From the NCBI GenBank assembly GCA_009772895.1, contig WOUP01000025.1:1-46626 (forward strand): a stretch of DNA of 46,626 nt. Reading direction: 5' to 3'. The notes under the pieces are model-generated. The model saw nothing but the letters and a program-made list of their open reading frames with translations. It was not told the DNA's origin and did no database searches. The stretch is from Puniceicoccaceae bacterium 5H (GTDB lineage Bacteria; Verrucomicrobiota; Verrucomicrobiia; Opitutales; Oceanipulchritudinaceae). The position numbers and the translations under genes were made by a program. Positions 17,308 to 26,139 of the stretch are shown piece after piece; the stretch's first letter is position 1; each line of letters begins with the position of its first letter.

Positions 17308-19494
17308 TTATTCGGCGTCGGGCTCGAAGCCGATCGCGTCGAGCGCAGGCTGGATCTCGGGGTTGGACATAAAGAGGTCCCAGATCAGACCGGTGCGGTG
17401 ATTTTCAATCATGACCGTAATCGGGGCCTGGTTCAACGCCATGTAAACTTCTTCGTACCAGCCCTGGCTCTCGTTGAAGCCGTCGTGAAAGCCGTAGACG
17501 CCCCACACCTTGTCGCCGAGGTCGCGGTAGAAGTGCTTCAGCGCCTTCATCGACGCCTCCGGCGTGTAGGGCATGGAGGCCAGCGAGGCCATGACGTTGA
17601 TCGTGCCGTTGTCGTCGCGCGGCACCGCCCGCCCGCCGCCGGTGTTGATCCCGGCCGAAAGGCCCCAGCAATCCTCGCCGTAGCCCTTGAAGTCACGGGG
17701 GTTGTCCATGGCGTAGGCCTGGCTGATCAGCGCGATCGCCCGGTTGTTCTCAAAGTAGTTTGTGTAGCGATCGCGTTTGCCGCGCGGGTCGAAACCCATG
17801 TAGGAAAAGTGCGTGAAGAACAGGTCCGAGCCGCTGCCGCAGCCCACATCCAGCTTGATGCCGTAGTAGCGGTTGCCGTTCACATAGTGGTCGCCTGCGG
17901 TCGTGCGGCTCCAGTTCTGCCGGTAGTGCACCGCTTCTTCGGAGGTGCCCGCAAAGCCCGTATGGTAGAGGCTGGCTGGCACGGGATGTGTGGGCGAGGC
18001 GATGGCCAGCAGGTAGATGATCATCGTCTCGTTCCAGCCGATCAGCGGGTGGCTGATGTGGAAGCCGTGGTCGGGCGACCAGTGCCAGTAGATGAAGTCG
18101 CTGTCTTCGCTCTTGCGATACCAGTCCCACTCCACCTCTTCCCAAAAGCGCGTGATCGTCTCGCGGATCTGCTGCTCTTCGGCGCTGCCGCGATCGAAAT
18201 ACTGGCGCGCCGCGAGCAGACCCTGGATCATGAAGGCCGTCTCGACCAGGTCGCCGCCGTTGTCGTATTTGCCGAAAAAGGCGACCGCTTTGCCCGTCTC
18301 GGCATTGATGAAGTGCGGCCAGACGCCGTGGAAGCGCTCCGCCCGATCGAGGAAATCGAGAATCGTCTGCATCCGGCCGATCGCCTCGTCGCGCGTTACA
18401 AAGCCCCGCTCCGCCGCGACCAACAGGGCCATCACGCCAAAGCCGTTGCCGCCCAGCGCCACCAGACGCGAATCGCCGGGCCACACCTCCGGAGCGAGGC
18501 CCGAACTCGGATGCGCAGCCTCCCAATAGTAGCGGAAGCACGCACGCTGCACCATCGTCAGCAGCTCGTCGTCGCTCATCTCGTGGGTCGTCGCCGCGAT
18601 CGTCTCGGAGACCTCCGATTCGTTGCCCGCGAGATCGACCGCGCTCACGCGATAGTATGCCGTCTGGTCCGACTCGCCCAAAAAGTCCTCAAAGCGCGTC
18701 ACGTGCCCCTGCTGGATGCCCAGAGGCTCGAAGTCCTCGCCATCCCGGGAGCGGTAGACCTTGTAATACAACAAGTCGTCGGCCTCGCTCGGCTGCCACG
18801 CGATGTCGACATGACGGTCCGCCCCCTGCGCCTCCAAATGCGCGGGCACAGGGGGCGGTGTCGTGTCGTGGTTGCCTAGATCGTGGACCTGAAAGTCGTC
18901 GAGATACAGCGTGTGCGGCTCCCCATCGTCCAACCCCTGCATGAAGGTGACGCTGACCATGTCTTCGGAGCGGAACTTCGGGTCGTCCGTGCCGTGGTAG
19001 AGCCCCTCGTGAAACGCCGCCAGGGGCAGCGTCACGCGCGTCCATTGCTCCGCCGGCAGCGTCTCGCCATCCTTCACCAGACGCAGCGTGCCCGTGCCAT
19101 TGCCGTCGCGGTCGCGCAGGAAGACCAGCGGCGAGTTCAAGCGCGTGATCTCCTGGTCCGAGTAGACCCAGAAGCTGAGCGCGTCGCCCTCGAACTTGAA
19201 CTGGCGGGCGTAGCGGCGCGGGATTTCGGTCGTGATCTGCCAGTCGCCACCGAAGGCCGACGTCCATTGCAGCCGCAACGCATTGGGCGGGGTGACGAAA
19301 TGCTCGTGTTCGACCGGAAACTTGCCGTCGGCCGTCTCCAGCGAACTGGGTTCGACCCGCATACTGTAGCTGTATTCGGCCCCGTCGTCGGCTGCGCTGT
19401 TGGCGAAGAGCACGTGACGGTCGTAAAAGGATTGGGACAACGCCGAAGTGGCAAAAAGGGCACTCATGGCGAGAGCAGTAAGGGGATACTTCAT
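17308..19494 (-). CDS. Large secreted PF10091/GH144-type enzyme with binding module and Fn3
   Basis: Protein of 728 residues: signal peptide about 1-20 ([19 protein letters not shown]); beta-sandwich, carbohydrate-binding-like region (about 25-212, ending [13 protein letters not shown]); Fn3 domain (about 213-310, [22 protein letters not shown]...[16 protein letters not shown]); then a PF10091 catalytic domain (about 315-725) with [60 protein letters not shown] and [17 protein letters not shown]. The catalytic domain parallels the enzyme at 3410-4894 but is clearly divergent, so the locus has two paralogous enzymes with different architectures. The added modules suggest action on polymeric or surface-bound glucan. 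It is the first gene of its unit, with an operator-like site about 190 bases upstream. Confidence 0.87.
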   Translation of the reverse strand: MKYPLTALAMSALFATSALSQSFYDRHVLFANSAADDGAEYSYSMRVEPSSLETADGKFPVEHEHFVTPPNALRLQWTSAFGGDWQITTEIPRRYARQFKFEGDALSFWVYSDQEITRLNSPLVFLRDRDGNGTGTLRLVKDGETLPAEQWTRVTLPLAAFHEGLYHGTDDPKFRSEDMVSVTFMQGLDDGEPHTLYLDDFQVHDLGNHDTTPPPVPAHLEAQGADRHVDIAWQPSEADDLLYYKVYRSRDGEDFEPLGIQQGHVTRFEDFLGESDQTAYYRVSAVDLAGNESEVSETIAATTHEMSDDELLTMVQRACFRYYWEAAHPSSGLAPEVWPGDSRLVALGGNGFGVMALLVAAERGFVTRDEAIGRMQTILDFLDRAERFHGVWPHFINAETGKAVAFFGKYDNGGDLVETAFMIQGLLAARQYFDRGSAEEQQIRETITRFWEEVEWDWYRKSEDSDFIYWHWSPDHGFHISHPLIGWNETMIIYLLAIASPTHPVPASLYHTGFAGTSEEAVHYRQNWSRTTAGDHYVNGNRYYGIKLDVGCGSGSDLFFTHFSYMGFDPRGKRDRYTNYFENNRAIALISQAYAMDNPRDFKGYGEDCWGLSAGINTGGGRAVPRDDNGTINVMASLASMPYTPEASMKALKHFYRDLGDKVWGVYGFHDGFNESQGWYEEVYMALNQAPITVMIENHRTGLIWDLFMSNPEIQPALDAIGFEPDAE

Positions 19495-19684
19495 GGGGGT
19501 TCAGGAGTTTTGCAAACGGATTGCAAGCGACCTTTAAACAACGCTGGCGAGACCTTTCCGAATCGACCCGTATACGTTGCTATTACGCCGCCTCAATTCA
19601 CCGCAAACAAAGGGGTTTTGCTTTATCCAAACGTAAAGAACGCTGCCGCGCGACGACACACACCGTCGGCCGCTTCACCCATTT

Positions 19685-19700
19685 ATGCAAATGTTGTCAT
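19685..19700. promoter_or_regulatory. Candidate LacI operator upstream of the PF10091-GH31-lacI unit
   Basis: ATGCAAATGTTGTCAT is nearly identical (15/16, or 16/17 including the following T) to the reverse complement of the site at 13852-13867. It lies 191 bases upstream of the enzyme start at 19494. Two such sites upstream of the two units of one locus, and not seen elsewhere in the window, point to shared control by the LacI protein at 13921-14997. Confidence 0.6.
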
Positions 19701-19781
19701 TTTAGGCAATCAAGATCGTGCATTTTGTTTGAGGGGGGTCGGGCCGTGGCGGCGGGCAGGTCGCCCTACCCTGGGGGCCAC

Positions 19782-19809
19782 AAAAAACCCGCAGCGGGAA
19801 AACTGCGGG
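19782..19809 (-). terminator. Rho-independent terminator of the tRNA-Cys gene
   Basis: On the minus strand a stem CCCGCAG/CTGCGGG (19803-19809 with 19788-19794) and an 8-base loop are followed directly by six T (19787-19782). It begins 20 bases after the tRNA 3' end. Confidence 0.85.
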
Positions 19810-19828
19810 TGTGCATCGGAGAAAAAAT

Positions 19829-19902
19829 TGGAGGCGCGGGGCGGAATCGAACCGCCGATAGAGGATTTGCAGTCCCCGGCCTTACCACTTGGCTACCGCG
19901 CC
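19829..19902 (-). tRNA. tRNA-Cys (anticodon GCA)
   Basis: The minus strand folds as a complete cloverleaf of 74 bases: acceptor GGCGCGG with CCGCGCC, D arm GCCAAGTGGTAAGGC, anticodon stem GGGGA/TCCTC around loop CTGCAAA (anticodon GCA), T arm GGCGG-TTCGATT-CCGCC, and an encoded CCA end. It lies alone, with its own terminator, between the sugar locus and the parA-like gene. Confidence 0.96.
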
Positions 19903-20024
19903 TTTAGGTCCAGCCTTCACTGAACGAAAGAGAAGAAATTGAGGGACAGCTCCCGGCCCGTCAACTCAATATTCGAAGTTTTCAAGCTAGACTTGAGGGG
20001 CCGACCTCCCGAAGATGCGGCGTC

Positions 20025-20807
20025 ATGTCTGCGCAGGTATTGGCGATTGCAAATCAGAAGGGCGGTGTCGGTAAAACGACGACGGCCGTCAATCTCGCGG
20101 CCGCACTCGCGGAAGCAAAAGTCCCGACCCTCCTGATCGATATGGATCCGCAGGGTAACGCGACCAGTATGCTCGGGCTCGAACGCACCGACGGCGCCAG
20201 CCTGTACGGGCCCATGAACGGTGAAGGCATCGCGCGGGACAAGATCATCGAGACCGGGCGCAAGGGCCTCTGGATGATCCCGGCCGAGGTCGACCTCGCC
20301 GCGCTCGAGACCGAGATGGCCCGCCGCGACAATTACCTGCGCCAGATGAAGCAGGTGCTGGGACCGTTGCGCGAGACCGACCCGTTTCACCTGGGCATGA
20401 TCATCATCGACTGCCCCCCGGCCCTCGGCCTCATCTCCATGAACTGCCTGGGCGCGGCCGACAGCCTGCTCATCACGCTGCAGACCGAATACCTCGCCAT
20501 GGAGGGCCTCGGCCAGATCCTCAGCGTGCTCGACCAGTTGCGCGAGGCGGGCGTGAACGACCACCTGGAGCTCGCCGGCGTGCTGATGACGATGTATGAC
20601 AAACGCATGCGCCTGAGCCAGGAAGTGGTGGCCCAGGTGAAGGAGCATCTGCCGGACAGCGTCTTCAAGACCATGATCCCGCGCTCCGTGCGCCTCGCCG
20701 AGGCCCCGAGCTTCGGCCAGACGATCTTGGAATACGATCGCTGGAACCCGGGTGCCCGGGCTTACAAGAAGCTGGCCAAAGAGCTGATCGAGAAGTATTC
20801 GCTGTAG
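20025..20807 (+). CDS. ParA/Soj-family ATPase
   Basis: Protein of 260 residues with the deviant Walker A motif NQKGGVGKTTTAVNLAAALA (about 10-29), switch I DMDPQGNAT (38-46) and Walker B IIIDCPPALG (about 125-134), all as in chromosomal ParA/Soj proteins that move ParB-parS complexes. Length is normal for chromosomal ParA without an N-terminal HTH. The usual parB partner is not beside it; instead rnc follows 2 bases after the stop, so the two are probably co-transcribed. It could serve chromosome segregation with a parB elsewhere, or position another cargo. Start ATG 20025 puts the nucleotide motif close to the N-terminus, as in the family. Confidence 0.9.
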   Translation: MSAQVLAIANQKGGVGKTTTAVNLAAALAEAKVPTLLIDMDPQGNATSMLGLERTDGASLYGPMNGEGIARDKIIETGRKGLWMIPAEVDLAALETEMARRDNYLRQMKQVLGPLRETDPFHLGMIIIDCPPALGLISMNCLGAADSLLITLQTEYLAMEGLGQILSVLDQLREAGVNDHLELAGVLMTMYDKRMRLSQEVVAQVKEHLPDSVFKTMIPRSVRLAEAPSFGQTILEYDRWNPGARAYKKLAKELIEKYSL

Positions 20808-20809
20808 TC

Positions 20810-21520
20810 ATGGCGGACGACGTTTTGGCGGAGTTTGAAAGCCGCATCGGTTATACGTTCGAGGATCGCAGCCTGCTCGTCCGGGCGCTGACGCACCCCT
20901 CTTACATCCAGCAGCACCCCGAGGAAGGCGAAAACAACCAGCGCCTGGAGTTCCTCGGCGATGCCGTGCTCTCGCTCATGCTGGCCGAAAAGCTGTATGC
21001 CATCCTGCCGCGCAAGCGCGAGGGCATCCTCACCCGTAACCGGGCGGCCCTGGCCAAAGGCGCGCACCTCTCCAGCCTCGCCCGCCGCATCGGCCTGCCC
21101 GAGTTTTTGCGCCTGAGTGACGCCGAACAGCAGAACGGCGGCCGCGAGCGCGATTCCATCGTCGAGGACGCCTTCGAGGCCGTCATCGGCGCCATCTACC
21201 TCGACAGCGACTACGAGACCGCGCGCCGCGTGGTGTTGCCCTGGTATGGCGACATCCAGAGCACGGTCGAAAACCTGCTCGACCGCCACAACCCCAAAGG
21301 GCGCCTGCAAGAGCTGCTGCAGCCCCACATGGGCAACAACGCCATCCACTACGAGATGGTCGGCGCCCACGGCCCCGATCACGCCAAGAAGTTCGAGGCC
21401 CGGGTCGTCGTCAACGGCGAGGAATGGGGCCGCGGCCTCGGCTCCAGCAAAAAGGCCGCCGAAGAAGAAGCCGCCCGCCAGGCCCTGCCCCAGGCCGAAG
21501 CCCGCGGCAACGGCGCTTGA
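20810..21520 (+). CDS. rnc: Ribonuclease III
   Basis: Protein of 236 residues with the full RNase III layout. The endonuclease domain (about 5-155) has the signature NQRLEFLGDAVLSL with E47 and D51, and the second metal-binding pair D120 and E123 in EDAFEAVIGAIYLD. A double-stranded-RNA-binding domain follows (about 161-228; NPKGRLQELLQ, GRGLGSSKKAAEEEAA). It cuts dsRNA in rRNA precursors and some mRNAs. It begins 2 bases after the parA-like gene, so expression is probably joint. No T-rich terminator serving the plus strand is seen after it. Confidence 0.97.
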   Translation: MADDVLAEFESRIGYTFEDRSLLVRALTHPSYIQQHPEEGENNQRLEFLGDAVLSLMLAEKLYAILPRKREGILTRNRAALAKGAHLSSLARRIGLPEFLRLSDAEQQNGGRERDSIVEDAFEAVIGAIYLDSDYETARRVVLPWYGDIQSTVENLLDRHNPKGRLQELLQPHMGNNAIHYEMVGAHGPDHAKKFEARVVVNGEEWGRGLGSSKKAAEEEAARQALPQAEARGNGA

Positions 21521-21552
21521 GGGGAAGCGCCGAGCAATCCTGTAAGCACCCC

Positions 21553-21583
21553 AAAAAGCCGCTTCTCGTGGTGGAGAGCGGCT
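21553..21583 (-). terminator. Terminator for the PEP-CTERM gene
   Basis: Minus-strand stem AGCCGCTCTC with GAGAAGCGGCT (one bulged base), 6-base loop, followed by TTTTT at 21557-21553. It lies 64 bases after the PEP-CTERM stop codon. On the plus strand the tail is A-rich, so it does not serve rnc well. Confidence 0.65.
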
Positions 21584-21646
21584 GAAAAGAAACAAATTAC
21601 GGACACTTAAAGCCTTGCCAGCCTGGCATAACGCCTGGGCTCGACG

Positions 21647-22351
21647 CTACCGCCGCATGCGGCGGTAACCCACGCATGCCAGGGCAAGCGCACCCAAGGC
21701 CAGGGCGCTGGTGGCAGGTTCCGGCACGGCAGCCGTCGGACTGATCGTCAGGCTCGAAATCGTAAATTGAGAATCTCCCGCACTAGAAGAGAAATAGCTA
21801 CTGTTTTGACTCTCCAAGGCATACGTTCCGAAATAATCTGCATAGTATTCGCCCGGAGAGATCAAGGCGCCTGGATCCGCCAACGTCAGCCCTGCAAATG
21901 TGGCGTCTAGATTGAAGCTATTTATGATGCTGCCCGATGCATCCAGCCCAAGACCGTATCCGCCATTGTTGCTCGCAAACATCTGCAAACGGCCAGAATC
22001 GAAATACGCATTAGCAATATCGTAAGGGTACCACTCCAACAGAGTCGGGAAGGCGTAGCTACCTCCTAGACCATTCAGGGAAATATCGTTCCACAGCGGA
22101 CCTTGCGGCACCGTCTCAACGTAGTAAAACAGATTGTTGCCACTTGAATACAAACTAATCTCCGAATCCAGATCATCGTTTAGCGAGAACGTCAATTCAT
22201 AGGAGTCGCCGAGCACAAACGTCCCGGTCGGGTCCGCATCGAAGCTGATCGTGAAAGAGAAGTCTACCGCTTGCGCTACAATAGCCGGCAGAACGATGGC
22301 CGCACCGAGCGAAAACAGGCGGGAAACGAGTTGTTTTTTAAGACAGAACAT
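21647..22351 (-). CDS. PEP-CTERM sorting-domain protein
   Basis: Protein of 234 residues: signal peptide (about 8-28, LFSLGAAIVLPAIVAQA), a beta-rich middle with no recognised enzyme domain (DFSFTISFDADPTGTFVLGDSYELTF), and a C-terminal PEP-CTERM tail: VPEPATSALALGALALACVG, then the basic end YRRMRR. Such proteins are processed by an exosortase and anchored or released at the cell surface, often with exopolysaccharide. ATG 22351 is chosen because the signal peptide begins there; the upstream extension runs through an IS remnant. The middle of the gene is less GC-rich than its neighbours, which is usual for fast-changing surface proteins. Specific function unknown. Confidence 0.85.
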   Translation of the reverse strand: MFCLKKQLVSRLFSLGAAIVLPAIVAQAVDFSFTISFDADPTGTFVLGDSYELTFSLNDDLDSEISLYSSGNNLFYYVETVPQGPLWNDISLNGLGGSYAFPTLLEWYPYDIANAYFDSGRLQMFASNNGGYGLGLDASGSIINSFNLDATFAGLTLADPGALISPGEYYADYFGTYALESQNSSYFSSSAGDSQFTISSLTISPTAAVPEPATSALALGALALACVGYRRMRR

Positions 22352-22516
22352 ATGGTGTGTGCGGTATGGGTGAGATCTAAGGCCCAAATGAGACTTATGC
22401 GCTCCATAAGCCTCCCCAGCTAGAGTTAAGGCATAATCGCTAGCCAATCCAGGAATTTTTACCCTAAAACCCTCCAATATTCTTCTGACACCACCGCCGG
22501 GCTTTGAGGCCCGCAT

Positions 22517-22640
22517 TTCCGAGCAGCGTTATTTCGGCCGGGCTGGCGCTCGCGAGTCGCCATGAAAAAGGAAGACCTTGGCCGTCTGCGACCACCATGC
22601 ACGTGCTGCCTTTGTGCCTCATTTAATTTGCTCCACCCCC
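22517..22640 (-). pseudogene. Decayed fragment of an IS5-family transposase
   Basis: This stretch aligns over about 120 bases with the transposase at the window end (22521 corresponds to 46290). Shared runs include GGGCTGGCGCTCG and GGCCGTCTGC. Read on the minus strand it encodes KGSTCMVVADGQGLPF and then ASASPAEITLL, the region just after the first catalytic aspartate. No start, catalytic residues or IS ends remain. It lies between the divergent PEP-CTERM and mfd genes and now forms part of their upstream region. Confidence 0.8.
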
Positions 22641-22705
22641 GCAATTTGGGGCTTCCCCAACTTGCAGAAGCGGCGGAATGCGCTCATAGTGAGGATTTTT
22701 CTGCG

Positions 22706-25700
22706 ATGAAGCGTGTAAGGCTGCCCGATACCCTCCCCCAGATGCGTTTCCTCGGGGTGGCGCATGAGGCCGCCCCGTGGGTCACCGAGCTGTGGCGTCA
22801 AGAGCAGGCCTGCCCGGTCACGATCATCCAGGTCAAGAACGGGGCGGAGGCCGAACGCTGGGCGGCGTTGCTCGAAACGCTGCAGGGGCTGGCGTTCAGC
22901 GCCCAACGCCGGTCGGAGATCTGGTTGCTGCCCCCGCCGCCGGATGTCGATACCGAACAAGCCCGTAATGCCGAGAGCCAGCTGGACCGCATGGCCGTCT
23001 TTACGCGCCTGCAGGAGCTGAAGCAGGGGAGCGATTCCCGACCGCTGGTCGTGCTGACCACGCCCCCGGCCTTGATTGCGGCGGCCCCGCCGATGCAGGA
23101 GATGCAGCAAAACAGCATCCGCCTCAAAGTCGGCGAGGAACGCAGCTTCCGCGACCTGCAGCGCCAGTTGAGCGAGGACCTCGACTACGACTTCGAGCCC
23201 GTCTGCGAGCACCCTGGCCAGTTTGCGATCCGCGGCGGCCTGATCGACGTCTACCCGCTGAACGAGACCCACCCGCTGCGCATCGACTTTTTTGGGGACG
23301 AGATCGACAGCATCCGCAGCTTCGACCCCACCACCCAGCGCACAATCGACACCCAGCCGGAGGTGGTCATCGCACCGCGCACCCAGCAGCCGCTCGCCGA
23401 CCAGGAGGGCAGCAGCACGCTCTTCGATTACCTGCCGGACTGCGTCAGCTGGGTCTTTGCCGAGCCCGACCGCCTGCTCGACGCCCACACGGGGGCCTTC
23501 GAGACGTTCGAGAACCTGAAAAACCCAAAGCCGCACGTCGGCTGGATCTGGGAGCAGCGACCGGAGGGCCGCGACGCCTTTCTCGGCATCACGGAATTCG
23601 ACGAGATCGAGCACGTACTGTCCCTCGAGAGCCCGCGCAAGGCGTTTCGCGCCACCGGTCTGGAGCCCTTCCGCCAGCACGCGCTGGATGCCTCCGTCGG
23701 GCAGGAACGCGTGCAGGCCGAGAAGGAGTCGCGGGACAAATTCCTGCGTCAATTGCGGGACTGGCAGCAGGCGGGCGAGGTTGTGTGGCTGCTCGCCCCT
23801 ACCGATGCCGACCAGAAGCGCTGGGAGGAGATCATCGCCGAGACCTCGGGGCTGGAAGGCTTCAAGCCCGTCTACCAGCGTGGCGACATCGCCCGGGGCT
23901 TCCGTTGGGAGCTGCAGGCGCAGGATCAACCGCTCACCGAACAACTGCCCAGCCTGCAAAAGCGGCGCGGGTGGACCGTAGTCGGGGCCAGCGATCTCTT
24001 TTCACGCCGTCAGGCGCCACCGCGTCGTCACAAGCAACGCAAGCTGCTCCAGCGCCGCCCGATCGACCAGATGCTCGACTTCAGCGAGCTGGCCGACGGC
24101 GACGCACTGGTCCACCTCGCGCACGGCATCTGCCTCTACCGCGGCCTGCGCAAGATGGAGCTGAAGGGGCGCGAGGAGGAGGTCATCTCGGTCGAATTTG
24201 CGGACAAGCTGACCCTGCACCTGCCCTTGCAGGAATCTCACCTGCTGACCCGCTACGTCGGCCTGACCAAGACCGTGCCCAAGCTCGCGCGCCTGGGCAG
24301 CAACACCTGGGAGAAAAACCGCCGCGCCGCCGAAAAGGCCACGGTGGACTTCGCCGCCCAGCTCATCCAGCTGCAGGCGCAGCGCGAACAGGGCGAAGGC
24401 TTTGCCTTCCTGCCCGACTCGGAGTGGCAGCGCGAGTTCGAGGGCTCCTTCCCCCACCACGAGACCAACGACCAGCTGCGCTCGATCGAAGACGCCAAGC
24501 ACGACATGGAGCGCCCCCACCCCATGGACCGCCTGTTGTGCGGCGACGTGGGCTTCGGCAAGACCGAGGTGGCGATGCGGGCGGCGTTCAAGGCGGTGAT
24601 GAGCGGCAAGCAGGTGGCCGTGCTCGTGCCTACGACCATCCTCGCTCAGCAGCATTACAATACCTTTCGCGAGCGCATGGCCGACTTCCCCGTGACGGTG
24701 GAAATGATCAGCCGCTTTCGCCAGAAAAAGCAGCAGGACAAGATCCTGAGCGAGGTCGCGGGCGGCCAGATCGACATCCTCATCGGCACCCACCGCCTGC
24801 TCACCGGCGACGTCACGTTCAAGGACCTCGGGCTGCTCGTGATCGACGAGGAACACCGCTTCGGCGTGCGCCACAAGGAAAAGCTCAAGCAGTTCAAGAC
24901 GGAGGTGGACGTGTTTGCGATGAGCGCCACCCCCATTCCACGCACCCTCTACCTGGCGCTGATGGGCGTGCGCGACCTCAGCGTGATCGAGACCCCGCCG
25001 GCGGACCGCCTGCCCGTGCAGACCATCGTCAAAGGCTACGACCTCAACCTCGTCAAAAAGGCCATTAGCGAAGAGCTCGAACGCGGCGGCCAGGTCTTCT
25101 ACTTGCACAACCGCGTCCAGACGATCGAGTCCGTCGCGAAGAAGATCGAAGAGCTCGTGCCTCAGGCCAAGGTGGGCGTCGGCCACGGGCAGATGGCGGA
25201 GGCTACGCTGGAGAAGGTCATGACCCGGTTCGTCGCGGGCGAATACGACGTGCTCGTCTGCACCACGATCATCGAAAATGGTCTCGATATCCCCAACTGC
25301 AATACGATGATCATCGAGGGCGCGGACCGCTTCGGGCTGTCTCAGCTCTACCAGCTGCGGGGCCGCGTGGGGCGCTACCACCGGCAGGCCTACGCCTACC
25401 TGCTGCTGCACCGCCACGCCCATATGCTGGATGTGGCCCGCAAGCGTCTGACCGCGATGCGCCAATACACCCAGCTGGGCGCGGGCTTCAAGATCGCCAT
25501 GCGCGACCTGGAGCTGCGTGGCGCGGGCAATCTGCTCGGCTCGCAACAGAGCGGTCACATCGCCAACGTCGGCTTTGAGCTCTACTGCCAGCTGCTGCGC
25601 CAGAGCATCGGGCGCTTGCGCGGCGAATCCGTCGCCCGCCAGATCCGCGCCAGCGTCAACCTCGATTTCGTGCGCCAGGGCACCGGCGGCGTCGAAGGCC

Positions 25701-26134
25701 GCACGCTGAAGCCGGTCGACGTGCTCGACGACGAGGAAAACGCCAACGGTCGCCAGCAGGAGGTAGTCGAAGCCTACCTGCCCGCCGAATACGTCAACGA
25801 GGCACGGTTGCGTATTGACCTGTATCGCCGCCTCGCCTTAGCCGTGGAGCCATCGGAGGTAGACGCGATCGAGGCGGAATTGAAAGACCGTTTCGGCGAT
25901 CTGCCCGAGCCCGCCAATTTCCTCGTTTTGGTCACTCGCCTGCGCACCCTGGCCGAGGCCTACGGCTTCGCCTCCGTCGAAACGGCGGGTGATCGGTTGA
26001 AATTATTGCGGGCATCCGGTAAGCGTGACGACTTTGTGAAGGTTGGACCCCGTTTTCCCCGCTTGACCCGACCCGACCCACTCCTAAGGTTACGCGAAAT
26101 TGAACAATACCTAAAAAGAGTGGGTCAAAACTGA
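22706..26134 (+). CDS. mfd: Transcription-repair coupling factor Mfd
   Basis: Protein of 1142 residues, the normal Mfd length. Order of domains: UvrB-like N-terminal region (IRGGLIDVYPLNETHPLRIDFFG, about 175-200), RNA-polymerase-interaction/CarD-like domain (about 460-530, LVHLAHGICLYRGL), then a RecG-like motor with Walker A GDVGFGKTE (about 613-621), DEEH at 714-717, the ATPIPRTLYLAL motif and RGRVGRYHRQAYAYLL, and a C-terminal TRCF domain. It removes stalled RNA polymerase and recruits UvrA. ATG 22706 (MKRVRLPDT) is the real start: the frame stays open back to 22562, but those 48 codons are IS remnant, not Mfd. The foldase gene follows after 5 bases. Confidence 0.96.
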   Translation: MKRVRLPDTLPQMRFLGVAHEAAPWVTELWRQEQACPVTIIQVKNGAEAERWAALLETLQGLAFSAQRRSEIWLLPPPPDVDTEQARNAESQLDRMAVFTRLQELKQGSDSRPLVVLTTPPALIAAAPPMQEMQQNSIRLKVGEERSFRDLQRQLSEDLDYDFEPVCEHPGQFAIRGGLIDVYPLNETHPLRIDFFGDEIDSIRSFDPTTQRTIDTQPEVVIAPRTQQPLADQEGSSTLFDYLPDCVSWVFAEPDRLLDAHTGAFETFENLKNPKPHVGWIWEQRPEGRDAFLGITEFDEIEHVLSLESPRKAFRATGLEPFRQHALDASVGQERVQAEKESRDKFLRQLRDWQQAGEVVWLLAPTDADQKRWEEIIAETSGLEGFKPVYQRGDIARGFRWELQAQDQPLTEQLPSLQKRRGWTVVGASDLFSRRQAPPRRHKQRKLLQRRPIDQMLDFSELADGDALVHLAHGICLYRGLRKMELKGREEEVISVEFADKLTLHLPLQESHLLTRYVGLTKTVPKLARLGSNTWEKNRRAAEKATVDFAAQLIQLQAQREQGEGFAFLPDSEWQREFEGSFPHHETNDQLRSIEDAKHDMERPHPMDRLLCGDVGFGKTEVAMRAAFKAVMSGKQVAVLVPTTILAQQHYNTFRERMADFPVTVEMISRFRQKKQQDKILSEVAGGQIDILIGTHRLLTGDVTFKDLGLLVIDEEHRFGVRHKEKLKQFKTEVDVFAMSATPIPRTLYLALMGVRDLSVIETPPADRLPVQTIVKGYDLNLVKKAISEELERGGQVFYLHNRVQTIESVAKKIEELVPQAKVGVGHGQMAEATLEKVMTRFVAGEYDVLVCTTIIENGLDIPNCNTMIIEGADRFGLSQLYQLRGRVGRYHRQAYAYLLLHRHAHMLDVARKRLTAMRQYTQLGAGFKIAMRDLELRGAGNLLGSQQSGHIANVGFELYCQLLRQSIGRLRGESVARQIRASVNLDFVRQGTGGVEGRTLKPVDVLDDEENANGRQQEVVEAYLPAEYVNEARLRIDLYRRLALAVEPSEVDAIEAELKDRFGDLPEPANFLVLVTRLRTLAEAYGFASVETAGDRLKLLRASGKRDDFVKVGPRFPRLTRPDPLLRLREIEQYLKRVGQN

Positions 26135-26139
26135 CAGCT

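Noticed and set aside
21649-21666. Perfect 18-bp palindrome ACCGCCGCATGCGGCGGT at the end of the PEP-CTERM gene
   Set aside because: It is produced by the symmetric codons of the basic RRMRR tail plus the stop codon; a separate terminator lies further downstream.
22562-22705. N-terminal extension of Mfd
   Set aside because: The extra 48 codons overlap a transposase remnant on the other strand and do not resemble Mfd; ATG 22706 gives the normal length.
24002-25558. Minus-strand open frame of 518 codons inside mfd
   Set aside because: Lies fully within the motor domain of mfd, whose helicase motifs are in the other strand.
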